Source: Propionibacteriaceae bacterium
GTDB lineage: Bacteria; Actinomycetota; Actinomycetes; Propionibacteriales; Propionibacteriaceae
Assembly: GCA_031262485.1 (NCBI GenBank)
Contig: JAISHO010000044.1
Location: 1 to 35,970 of the forward strand
DNA length: 35,970 bases
Direction: 5' to 3'
Both the position numbers and the translations under genes were made by a program. Within the stretch, counting starts at the first letter, position 1. Each line of letters starts with the position of its first letter. Below the pieces are notes generated by a model, which ran no database searches, was not told where the DNA came from, and was given only the letters and a program-made list of their open reading frames with translations. Below are positions 5,842 through 13,450 of the stretch, piece by piece.

Positions 5842-8609
5842 CGCGCCTCCGCCTTTCTGCGCGCAGGATGGGCGATCTGGTTGAGCGAGCGTAACACCGC
5901 CGGAGCCGACAACTTGCCAACGTCAAGCTGTCCTGGCGCGGCGACGTGGAAAGTCGCGGATTCTCCAGGCAGCAGGTCGACGAGCATGTCATCGACAACA
6001 GCCTCGGGCAGGACTTTGTCCACGAGCAACGTGAGTGAACGCGTGAGGTGGGTGGCTCGCACCCGCACCTCGGCACCGTCGGAGCGCGGCGTCACCTCGA
6101 CCTCAAGCCCGGGGTCGGCCACAAGGGCGCTGTCGCGCGGCTCGGTGAAGAACCACAAGCCTCGCACCTCGCCCAGGGTGGCGACGAGCAGTTCCGCCGT
6201 CGGATCGGTGGGAGTGGAGATTTCGCCGGGAACGAGCACAGTGATGGTCTCGCGCGGCCCCACCGTGACGGAAAGTGTGGTTGAGGCGAGTTCGTCACCG
6301 TCGAATCCCACCCGGCGCACGAGCATCTCACCGGACCACGGTTCGGCGGTGTCGTTGGACACGGCCACCACGAGGTCGTCCCCCCGCGGCTGAACTGTCA
6401 CGAGACGGTCGGCATGGGCGTGGGCGAGGGCGTAGAGCAAGGGCTTGGGCCGTTCGTCGCCATCCACCGCCGCCCACGAGACCACTGGCCAACAGTCGTT
6501 GAGTTGCCACACGACCGAGCCCATCGTCCGGGGGGCCCACGAGCGCAGATGCTCGATCGCGGTCTGAACGGCCGTCGCTTGGTTCCACGACATCGCCCAG
6601 TGCCAATCGTCCATGTCATCGGGCATAGGCACATGCGCGACGAGGCCGTCGGTCAGCTTATTGTTGCCCTCCATCGCCTTTTGGTGCACGAGCATGCCGG
6701 GCGACTCGGGGGTCAGGGGGGCGTCGCTGATGGCTCGTGTCAACGTCGACCACGTCGGGGGGCCCTGCCAGCCGAACTCGGCCATGAAACGGGGGGCCGT
6801 CTTGCGGTAATTCGGCCAATCCTCGCGATTCCACAGCTCCCACGAGTGCATCGAACCATGGTCGGGATTGTTTTGGACGATGTCCAGGCTGCCTGACCAG
6901 GGGCTCGACGGGGTGTAGGGGCGGGTGCCGTCCACCTCGTCAAGGATCGACGGGAAGAGATCGGTGTAATACCCGAGACCCCACGATTTGCCGTCGAGGC
7001 GCTTGGCGAAACCCCACACCTCGTGGCCCCAGATGTTCTCGTTCGACCCGTTCCACAGCACGAGGCTGGGGTGGGAAGCCAAGCGGGCGACGTGCTCGCG
7101 CGCCTCGGCCTCGACCTCGGAGCGCAGCGGCTCGTCCTCGGTGTAGGCGGCGCAGGCGAAGGCGAAATCCTGCCACGTCATGACGCCGGCGGCGTCGCAC
7201 AACTCATAGAAATCATCGGATTCGTAGAGGCCACCGCCCCACACGCGAAGAAGGTTGATTCCGGCGCCGACCGCTTGGCTGATCCGGCGGGCGTAACGCT
7301 CGCGATCGACCCGATGGAAGAAGACGTCGTCGGGAATCCAGTTGGCGCCCTTGACCCAGACCGGTTGGCCGTTGACCACGAAGGTGAACGAGGTGCCGAG
7401 ATCGTCTGGCGTCATATCGAGACGGACGTGACGGAACCCAGTTCTGGCCGACCATGCCTCCAGCGCGGGACCGGCCGCCGCCTCCGTCGAATCGTCTGCT
7501 GGCCTGGGATCACCCGACGTGTTGTGACCGTCGATCGACGTGGGATCGTTCGGCTGGCGAACAAGCGTCACCTCGACGTCGTAGAGCGGCTGTTTGCCGT
7601 AGCCGCGCGGCCACCACAGGGCGACGTCGGGCGCCTCGACCCTCACCTCCACGCTTTCCGTCACCGAACTCACGTTGCCAGCAGTATTCGTCGAACGCCG
7701 ACTCACCGAACCGGTGGAATTCGACGCGAGGGTCGAACCCGATGAGTTCGGTGAAAGCTCACCGGTCGAATCGGTCTCGGCGTGGGAACTTGATGCGAGG
7801 GCGACCGTCTCGACGAGATCGACGCCGTGCCCGCTCAAACGAACCGACACCGCGAGAGGGGTGTCGTCACCGCCCACACCCGATCGCTCGATCGTGGCGT
7901 GCACGGCGAGGATCCCCGTCGTGGGACGCTCCCCCGCCACCGGCTCTTGCGCGCTCGCCACGGCGCGCACCCCGGCCAAGCGAGCGGTGCTCCACGACTC
8001 CAACCGCACCGGGCGCCACAGGCCCACCGTGGCGGCGTCGATGCCCCAATCCCACCCGAAATTGCAGGCCACCTTGCGCATCGCATTGAAAGGATGATGG
8101 TTGACCTGGGGGCGATAGCCGAGCTCGAGGGACTGCGCGTCGGCGTAGCGGATCGGCGAGGCGAAATGCACCACCAATTCGTTGTCTCCCTCGCGGAGGA
8201 TCTCAGAGACGTCGAAGCGGTAGGAACGGTGCTGGTTGGCGGTACGAGCCACCTCCGTGCCATTGAGCGTCACCGTGGCGACGGTGTCGAGCCCCTCGAA
8301 GACAAGGTCGTGACGCTCGTGCTCCCCGGCCGACCAGGCGAACGTGGTGCGGTATTCCCAATCGCACCGACCCACCCAGGCCACGAGGTTCTCGTTGTCG
8401 TCGAGGTAGGGGTCGTCGATGAGATCGGCGGCTAGGAGATCGGTGTGGACGCAGCCGGGCACCTGGGCCGGAACGACCTGCCCGGCGACGTTGGCGGCCA
8501 CCGGGCCCGCGACGGCGCGCACCGTCCAGCCGGTGTGCAGATCACGACGTTCCACACCGTCGGAGGGCAAAGCGGGCCGCGGGGCGGTGATCTGAGGGAA
8601 AGTGATCAT
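5838..8609 (-). CDS. GH2 beta-mannosidase
   Basis: The 923-residue glycoside hydrolase family 2 enzyme resembles beta-mannosidases: sugar-binding jelly roll first (PGCVHTDLL, DTVATVTLNG), then NAMRKVACNFGWDWG, the beta-mannosidase hallmark, then the TIM barrel. Predicted acid/base is E524 in NGSNENIWG and the nucleophile is E611 in FMAEFGWQG. There is no signal peptide, so it should cleave imported manno-oligosaccharides in the cytoplasm and release mannose for the next gene. The ATG at 8609 overlaps the upstream permease stop (ATGA, 8606-8609); the longer frame upstream is permease DNA read out of frame. An unusual Ser/Thr/Asn-rich stretch at about residues 271-316 interrupts the second domain. 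Confidence 0.92.
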   Translation of the reverse strand: MITFPQITAPRPALPSDGVERRDLHTGWTVRAVAGPVAANVAGQVVPAQVPGCVHTDLLAADLIDDPYLDDNENLVAWVGRCDWEYRTTFAWSAGEHERHDLVFEGLDTVATVTLNGTEVARTANQHRSYRFDVSEILREGDNELVVHFASPIRYADAQSLELGYRPQVNHHPFNAMRKVACNFGWDWGIDAATVGLWRPVRLESWSTARLAGVRAVASAQEPVAGERPTTGILAVHATIERSGVGGDDTPLAVSVRLSGHGVDLVETVALASSSHAETDSTGELSPNSSGSTLASNSTGSVSRRSTNTAGNVSSVTESVEVRVEAPDVALWWPRGYGKQPLYDVEVTLVRQPNDPTSIDGHNTSGDPRPADDSTEAAAGPALEAWSARTGFRHVRLDMTPDDLGTSFTFVVNGQPVWVKGANWIPDDVFFHRVDRERYARRISQAVGAGINLLRVWGGGLYESDDFYELCDAAGVMTWQDFAFACAAYTEDEPLRSEVEAEAREHVARLASHPSLVLWNGSNENIWGHEVWGFAKRLDGKSWGLGYYTDLFPSILDEVDGTRPYTPSSPWSGSLDIVQNNPDHGSMHSWELWNREDWPNYRKTAPRFMAEFGWQGPPTWSTLTRAISDAPLTPESPGMLVHQKAMEGNNKLTDGLVAHVPMPDDMDDWHWAMSWNQATAVQTAIEHLRSWAPRTMGSVVWQLNDCWPVVSWAAVDGDERPKPLLYALAHAHADRLVTVQPRGDDLVVAVSNDTAEPWSGEMLVRRVGFDGDELASTTLSVTVGPRETITVLVPGEISTPTDPTAELLVATLGEVRGLWFFTEPRDSALVADPGLEVEVTPRSDGAEVRVRATHLTRSLTLLVDKVLPEAVVDDMLVDLLPGESATFHVAAPGQLDVGKLSAPAVLRSLNQIAHPARRKAEAR

Positions 8610-9547
8610 TTGGTGGCTCCTGAGACAAGTCCGTTGTAAATATGGCGCTGGAGGAACAAGAAGGCGACAAGCGTGGGCACGATGACCAAGACGGTGCCGG
8701 CGCAGATGACCTCCCACTGCGCGCCGAAGGGGCCCTCGAAGCGGAACAGCGAGGTGGAGATGACGCCGAGACTGCGCTTCGGCATATACAAATAAGGCAG
8801 ATAAAACTCGTTGTAAATCGCGATGCCCTTGATGATGATGACGGTCGCGATGGCGGGCCGCAGCAGCGGGAAGATGACGCGGGCGTAGATCGTCAAGCGG
8901 TTGGCGCCGTCGAGCATGGCCGCCTCGTCGAGCGAGCGTGGGATCGCCCGGATGAACTGCAAGAAGATGTAGATCGAGATGATGTCCGTGCCCATGAACA
9001 GCACGATCCCGGCCCACAGGGTGTTGAACAGGCCCAGTCCGCTGACGACCTGGAAGGTGGCCACCTGCGTCGTGACGCCGGGAACAAGAGTGGCTAACAG
9101 GAAGGCGCCGACGACCAGTTTGCGGCCCCGGAACTCGAACCGGTCGATGGCGTAGGCCGTCATCGTGCCGATGATGATGGTGCCGGTCAGCGCGCAGACG
9201 AGGATGATCCCGGTGTTCATGAAACCCCGCACCATGCCACCCTGCATGAACGCGGTGACGAAGTTGTCGAAGTTGAACCAGTTCTCTGGCCCGTCGAGGG
9301 GACCCGTCTCGCGATACTCCTGCGTCGTCTTGAACGAGGCCATGAAGATCGTGACGAGCGGCAGGACGGCGGCGAGGCAGGCCGCGACCAACGAGGCGTA
9401 TTTCAAAGTGGTGGCCAGCGGGCCCTTCATCGGGCTGAGCGCCCGGCTCAGCTTTCCGAGCACACCGTGCGGTTGGTCTCCCCGGTTGATGGGGGTGGAG
9501 AGAATAGCGACATTCTCATGCGTCACAGACACTGTGTTGGTGCTCAT
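8606..9547 (-). CDS. Sugar ABC transporter permease, MalG type
   Basis: This 313-residue inner-membrane subunit belongs to a CUT1-type importer. It has a short cytoplasmic N-terminus, six predicted membrane segments (first near residues 50-70), and the EAA loop EAAMLDGANRLTIYARVIFPLLRP that docks the ATPase. It ends with the usual YNGLVSGATK tail. It pairs with the MalF-type permease, whose stop it overlaps by ATGA (9544-9547), and is coupled in the same way to the beta-mannosidase. The cargo is inferred to be manno-oligosaccharides from the operon. Confidence 0.92.
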   Translation of the reverse strand: MSTNTVSVTHENVAILSTPINRGDQPHGVLGKLSRALSPMKGPLATTLKYASLVAACLAAVLPLVTIFMASFKTTQEYRETGPLDGPENWFNFDNFVTAFMQGGMVRGFMNTGIILVCALTGTIIIGTMTAYAIDRFEFRGRKLVVGAFLLATLVPGVTTQVATFQVVSGLGLFNTLWAGIVLFMGTDIISIYIFLQFIRAIPRSLDEAAMLDGANRLTIYARVIFPLLRPAIATVIIIKGIAIYNEFYLPYLYMPKRSLGVISTSLFRFEGPFGAQWEVICAGTVLVIVPTLVAFLFLQRHIYNGLVSGATK

Positions 9548-10506
9548 ACGAGCTCACCTCCGTCGTCAGGAATGAGGCGGCGTTGGATCCACGAGACGAG
9601 CAGGACGATGACGAGCAGGACGACGGCCATCGCCGACGCCAAGCCCACCTTGCGGTAGGTGAAGGCCGTCTCAATCGTCTGGATCACGAAGGTCGCCGAA
9701 CCGTTGGCGCCGCCCGTCATGACGAACGGCATTTCGAACACCGACAGGGCCCCGGAGATCGCCAAGATGGCGGTCAGGCCGGTGATGCGGCTGATCCCAG
9801 GGGCGATGATGAAGCGGAATTTGTCCCACGAGGACGCGCCGTCGAGGTCGGCCGCCTCATACAACTCGGCTGGAATCGACTGGATCGCCCCGAGGAAGAG
9901 CACGAAGTTCAACCCCATATAGCGCCATACCGACGTGGCCGCTAAGGAGATGTTGACGATGTCCGGATCGCCCAGCCACAGCGGCGGTTCCGTCAAACCG
10001 AACATCGCCGTGATGGCGTCGAGGGTCCCACCCGGGCGGAAGAAGTAGAGGAAGACCAACCCGATGGCCACGCCGTTGATGAGGTAGGGGAAGAAAATGA
10101 CCCCTTTGAAGAAGTTACGGAAGCGTGTGTTGAAGCTCAGCACCGTCGCCAAATACAACGCGAGGATCAACTGGACGATCGCGCCGACGAGGTAATAGAG
10201 GCTGACGAGGAGCACCTGGAACATCTCCGGGCGGGTGAACACCTCGATGTAGTTCTGCAACCCCACCGGCTCTTTGACCGGGTCGAGCCCGTCCCAGGAG
10301 GTGAAGCTGTACCACACCATGTTGGCCAGCGGATAGTAGGTGAACAACACCAGCATTCCGACGGGCACGAGGAGGAAGAGCCACGGCGTGAGCCGCCAGC
10401 CTCCCTGCCCGATCCTGCCGTCGCCGCTGTCGCGTCCCCGCTTGCGGCGGGGGCGGGCCGCTCGCTCGCGCGGCGCGGCCTCGTCGCTGACGGTCGTCGT
10501 CGTCAT
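9544..10506 (-). CDS. Sugar ABC transporter permease, MalF type
   Basis: The 320-residue membrane permease has an Arg-rich cytoplasmic N-terminus (residues 1-35), a first membrane segment at LTPWLFLLVPVGMLVLF, and the EAA motif in YEAADLDGASSWDKFRFIIAPGI. The ATG at 10506 is chosen over an upstream ATG because it follows GGAAGAGAGG at good spacing and gives a normal MalF-like start (MTTTTVSDEAA). It forms the channel with the MalG-type partner. It is separated from the binding-protein gene by a 96-bp gap carrying a strong hairpin. Confidence 0.9.
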   Translation of the reverse strand: MTTTTVSDEAAPRERAARPRRKRGRDSGDGRIGQGGWRLTPWLFLLVPVGMLVLFTYYPLANMVWYSFTSWDGLDPVKEPVGLQNYIEVFTRPEMFQVLLVSLYYLVGAIVQLILALYLATVLSFNTRFRNFFKGVIFFPYLINGVAIGLVFLYFFRPGGTLDAITAMFGLTEPPLWLGDPDIVNISLAATSVWRYMGLNFVLFLGAIQSIPAELYEAADLDGASSWDKFRFIIAPGISRITGLTAILAISGALSVFEMPFVMTGGANGSATFVIQTIETAFTYRKVGLASAMAVVLLVIVLLVSWIQRRLIPDDGGELV

Positions 10507-10550
10507 CGCAGTCGCCTCTCTTCCTTGAGTGGATTGAATGGAGGGACAGT

Positions 10551-10591
10551 TCGGGCGGGGCCGCTGGCTGTGTGCCATGAACCCCGCCCGA
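10551..10591 (-). other. Intercistronic hairpin after the first binding-protein gene
   Basis: TCGGGCGGGG (10551-10560) and CCCCGCCCGA (10582-10591) form a perfect 10-bp GC stem with a 21-base loop. It lies between the stop of the binding-protein gene and the permease ribosome-binding site, and has no T-run. It probably protects the upstream message or partly terminates, giving excess binding protein. Confidence 0.6.
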
Positions 10592-10602
10592 GCCGTTCCC
10601 GA

Positions 10603-11928
10603 TCAGCCTCCGACGACCTCGGCGCGGGCCGTGGCCCAGCGCTGGTTCAGGTCATTGAAGAAGGATTCCTTGGTGCCATCGGCCGCGCCGCGGGCGACGT
10701 CGACGAACTCACGCCGATACTTGTCACCAGCGAGATCGATCTCAGCGGTGTTGTAGATGTCAGACAACAGGCTTTCCTTGCCCTCGGGGGCGGGGGCGAG
10801 TTCGATCTCCTCGACGCCGAGATCGGCGAAGTCGGAGAGGATATCCGGGTTCTCCCCGCCGACGAGCGGCGAGAGCCCACCCTGACTGGCGGCGAAGCCG
10901 GAGTCCTCGAGGAACCAGTACAACCACGCTTCAGCGGCTTCCTTGTTCTCAGAGTGCTTGCTGATACCGATCTTGTAGTCGGAACCCACCGTGGTGCGGA
11001 ATGTGCCGTCGACCTGCCACGGCATCGGCCAGAAGCCGATGTCCTCACGCGGGTTGCCGGCCGCCTCGGCGGCGTCCTGCATCTGCGTGACAGCCCACGA
11101 GCCGAGCACCATGGCGCCGACCTGGCCGGTGCCGATGAGGTTCTTCGACTCTTCCCAGTTCGTCGTCGTGGGATCGGCTTCGCTGACGCCCTCGGCCACG
11201 ATGTCGAACAACAGGGAATCGATCATGTACTGCTCATTGCCGACCGTCCACGGGGCGTCTTCCTCGGTGCGCATGTTGAGCGCCTCCGGGCCGTCGATCT
11301 CGCCCTGGTTGGATTGCCAGGAGCTCAACGGCCAGCCATCGGCGTAGTTGGTGTAGTAGGGCGTGGCGTCGGGAGCGGCCGCCTTGACGGCTTTGAGCGC
11401 CTCGATGAAAGCCTCCGGGGTGGTCGGGGGCTCCGTGACGCCGGCGGAGGCGAACAGTGGCTTATTGACGACATAGCCCATCGCCGTGCCGAACGTCGTC
11501 AGGCCGTAGACGGTGCCCTCATACGCCTGATCGTGGATGAAACGCCACTTCTCACCCATCTCGTCGACCGTGCCGAGCGGCTCGAAGAAGGTCGGCAACT
11601 GATCCGGGGTGACGGTGTTGGGGATCAAGAGGACATCGCCGTAATCGGTCGAGTTGAGGCGGACGGTGACGTCGTTCTCATAGTCGGTGATGGCCTCGAA
11701 CTCGACCTCGACGTCGGGATATTCCTTCTGGAACTCGGCGACGTAGTCCTGGAAGACCGTGTCGACGATATCCGTCCGGTTGGTCAGCACGGTGATTGTG
11801 CCAGAAGGCCCGCTCTGCCCGTCTTCCCCGGTGGAGGATCCGCCGTCGTCGCCTCCCGAACAGGCGCTCAAGAGCATCGCGGTGGCCGCGATCATGCTCG
11901 TAGTCGCAAGAATGCGTTTTCTCGTCAT
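10603..11928 (-). CDS. ABC transporter sugar-binding lipoprotein (mannoside locus)
   Basis: The 441-residue extracellular solute-binding protein of the CUT1 type has a lipoprotein signal peptide with the lipobox LLSAC at about residues 19-23, followed by a Gly/Ser/Asp linker. The mature part begins TITVLTNRTDIVD and has the usual MalE-like fold, with many aromatic residues (for example YTNYADGWPLSSWQ) that could stack on sugar rings. It would be anchored on the outer face of the membrane and deliver oligosaccharide to the two permeases. It is the first gene of the mannoside operon, behind an array of LacI-type operators. Substrate identity is inferred from the beta-mannosidase and isomerase genes. 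Confidence 0.92.
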   Translation of the reverse strand: MTRKRILATTSMIAATAMLLSACSGGDDGGSSTGEDGQSGPSGTITVLTNRTDIVDTVFQDYVAEFQKEYPDVEVEFEAITDYENDVTVRLNSTDYGDVLLIPNTVTPDQLPTFFEPLGTVDEMGEKWRFIHDQAYEGTVYGLTTFGTAMGYVVNKPLFASAGVTEPPTTPEAFIEALKAVKAAAPDATPYYTNYADGWPLSSWQSNQGEIDGPEALNMRTEEDAPWTVGNEQYMIDSLLFDIVAEGVSEADPTTTNWEESKNLIGTGQVGAMVLGSWAVTQMQDAAEAAGNPREDIGFWPMPWQVDGTFRTTVGSDYKIGISKHSENKEAAEAWLYWFLEDSGFAASQGGLSPLVGGENPDILSDFADLGVEEIELAPAPEGKESLLSDIYNTAEIDLAGDKYRREFVDVARGAADGTKESFFNDLNQRWATARAEVVGG

Positions 11929-11958
11929 CGCAATTACTCACTCTCATCATCGTTGACG

Positions 11959-11981
11959 TCCGATCGCACCACACGATCGGA
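11959..11981. promoter_or_regulatory. Palindrome in the leader of the mannoside operon
   Basis: TCCGATCG and CGATCGGA form perfect 8-bp arms around 7 bases, 31 bp upstream of the binding-protein start. It differs from the AGCG-centred sites and could be a second operator (for example for the ROK regulator) or an mRNA leader hairpin. Confidence 0.45.
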
Positions 11982-11986
11982 TTTCA

Positions 11987-12066
11987 TGCAGCGCTTAAGC
12001 TTTCATTGCTCGTAAAGCGATCAACTCTGCCGCTCAAGCGCTGACACATTGATATTAAGCGGTTAA
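11987..12066 (-). promoter_or_regulatory. Array of four LacI-type operators before the mannoside operon
   Basis: Four 12-bp sites share the consensus TTAAGCGCTTAA: TGCAGCGCTTAA (11987-11998), TAAAGCGATCAA (12013-12024), TCAAGCGCTGAC (12034-12045) and TTAAGCGGTTAA (12055-12066). The CG centres are 26, 21 and 21 bp apart, so three sites lie on one helix face. The central CG is typical of LacI-family operators. A related site lies in the promoter of the neighbouring LacI gene. Confidence 0.7.
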
Positions 12067-12275
12067 GTAACGCCAGGTCAACACCTCTCCCGCTCACCGA
12101 TACCGAATCGTTATCAAACGGCCGAAGGCCGCTGTGGGCGAGGAGCGGGGGGTGATGATCCACCGCCCGGACGAGCCGGAATGACGGCTCTCGTCCACCC
12201 CAGGTCACCGAACCCGCGCCAGACACCGGGCGAATGGGAACGGTGTGGGAAACGATTCAGACCTCCGGCCCACCG
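12067..12275. other. Intergenic remainder between the mannoside operators and the LacI gene
   Basis: No gene is seen. Two small hairpins are present: CGGCC-GAA-GGCCG at 12119-12131 and a bulged stem at 12169-12196 (GGACGAGCC against GGCTCTCGTCC). The second lies 80-107 bp past the stop of the LacI gene and may act as its terminator. Confidence 0.4.
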
Positions 12276-13286
12276 TCACACGGGGGCGGTCGTCCCCCGC
12301 GGAAGCAGCGTCGGCGTCGAATCGAGGAAACTGCCCGGCGCGGCGCCGTCGAGGACGTCGAACAGCCGGCGCGCCACATGGGCTCCGAAACTCGTCACGT
12401 CGTGGCTCATCGCCGACAGCCTCGGGTAAGCCGCCACACACAAGGGGGAATCGTCCCAAGCCAGGACCGACAAGTGCGACGGCACGGGGATGCCGATCTC
12501 GTTGGCGACGCCGAGCCCGGCCAAGGCCATGATGTCGTTGTCGTAGACGATGGCGGTGGGACGTCGTCGTTCGAGCAGGAGGCGCCGCGTCGCGCTCGCC
12601 CCTTGGTCGGTCGAATAGTCGGTGCGCCCGATCTCGCCCTCGATCCCCAAAGCCCGCGTCTCGTCCTCGAAGGCGGCGTCGCGGATGTGGGTGTGGCCGA
12701 ACTCCTCGGTGCCGGCCACCCGGGCGATCCTCCGGTGACCTTGAGCGTATAAGTAGCGCACCACTTCGCGGATCGCGGAGGCGTCGTCCGTCCAGACGTT
12801 GGTCAGCCCGCCGGCCAGACCAGGGTCGCCGACGACGACGGCCGGGATCGCTCCGGGTTGGCTGAGCAGCGCGACCCGGGGATCGTCGACCCGCACATCG
12901 GTGGTGATCACCCCGTCGACGCGGCTGGAGGCCTGCCAGGCGCGGTAGGTGCGCAGTTCGGCCTCGAGATCGGGGACGACCTGAAGGAGCAAGGCGTAGG
13001 AACGCTTGACCAGCTCGGATTCGACGCCGGCGATGAATTGCATGTAGAACGATTCGACGCCGAGCGTGCTGGGGTCGCGGGCGAGGACCAGCCCGATGGT
13101 CTCGGTGCGGGCGCCGGATAACGAGCGGGCAGCCGATGAGGGCGCCCACCCCATTTCCCGGGCGATCGCCAGGACCCGTTCGCGGGTCTGCGCGGAGACG
13201 CCGGGGCGGTCGTTGAGCGCGTACGAGACCGCGCTGGTGGAGACGCCCGCTTGGCGAGCGATGTCCGCGATCGTGATGCGTGTGAT
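12276..13286 (-). CDS. LacI-family repressor of the mannoside operon (possible ATC start)
   Basis: From the proposed start the product is 336 residues, beginning TRITIADIARQAGVSTSAVSYAL, the standard LacI helix-turn-helix with hinge helix, followed by a periplasmic-binding-protein-like sensor domain that starts TETIGLVLARD. No ATG, GTG or TTG lies near the expected start. The only usual in-frame start (GTG at 13364) lies inside a terminator hairpin and upstream of the TATACT -10 box. The ATC at 13284-13286 is preceded by GGAGG with 5-base spacing and aligns exactly with the Met of family members, so it is proposed as start; this is inference. The probable targets are the AGCG-centred operators before the binding-protein gene and in its own promoter. 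The sensor domain is closely similar to the headless protein at 16720-17613. Confidence 0.8.
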   Translation of the reverse strand: MTRITIADIARQAGVSTSAVSYALNDRPGVSAQTRERVLAIAREMGWAPSSAARSLSGARTETIGLVLARDPSTLGVESFYMQFIAGVESELVKRSYALLLQVVPDLEAELRTYRAWQASSRVDGVITTDVRVDDPRVALLSQPGAIPAVVVGDPGLAGGLTNVWTDDASAIREVVRYLYAQGHRRIARVAGTEEFGHTHIRDAAFEDETRALGIEGEIGRTDYSTDQGASATRRLLLERRRPTAIVYDNDIMALAGLGVANEIGIPVPSHLSVLAWDDSPLCVAAYPRLSAMSHDVTSFGAHVARRLFDVLDGAAPGSFLDSTPTLLPRGTTAPV

Positions 13287-13332
13287 GGGTGCCTCCGGCT
13301 GTGAGTGTCCCCCCGAAATCGGGCTGCCTCCC

Positions 13333-13351
13333 AGTATACTGAAGCGGTTGA
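13333..13351 (-). promoter_or_regulatory. LacI gene promoter (-10) with adjoining operator
   Basis: On the minus strand TATACT (13333-13338) is a 5 of 6 match to a -10 box inside the palindrome CAGTATACTG. Immediately upstream, TGAAGCGGTTGA (plus-strand letters, 13340-13351) matches the consensus of the mannoside operator array at 9 of 12 positions. A repressor bound there would block polymerase, implying autoregulation. No good -35 box is seen. Confidence 0.55.
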
Positions 13352-13361
13352 GTTGCTGCGG

Positions 13362-13408
13362 CACGAAGAAGGACCTCTGGGATCACTCCCCAGAGGTCCT
13401 TCTTCGTG
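13362..13408 (-). terminator. Perfect 20-bp hairpin ending the GH5 gene
   Basis: Arms 13362-13381 and 13389-13408 pair perfectly over 20 bp with a 7-base loop. The hairpin starts 42 bp past the stop of the GH5-type gene and lies just before the LacI promoter. No T-run follows, as is common in high-GC actinobacteria. Its symmetry would let it work in both directions. Confidence 0.75.
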
Positions 13409-13450
13409 AGATGACCGTGCAGTCAAACACTCACATCTGAGCCACCATGA

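Noticed and set aside
8610-9017. Longer beta-mannosidase frame reaching 9017
   Set aside because: The extra 136 residues are the permease gene read out of frame; the ATG at 8609 overlaps the permease stop and gives the GH2 start.
10525-12015. Long plus-strand open frame (496 codons) opposite the first binding-protein gene
   Set aside because: It is an antisense shadow of high-GC coding DNA; the minus-strand frame has a lipobox and a known fold.
13362-13364. GTG at 13364 as the LacI start
   Set aside because: It lies in one arm of a 20-bp terminator hairpin and upstream of the -10 box, and adds 26 residues that do not look like LacI. It cannot be fully excluded.
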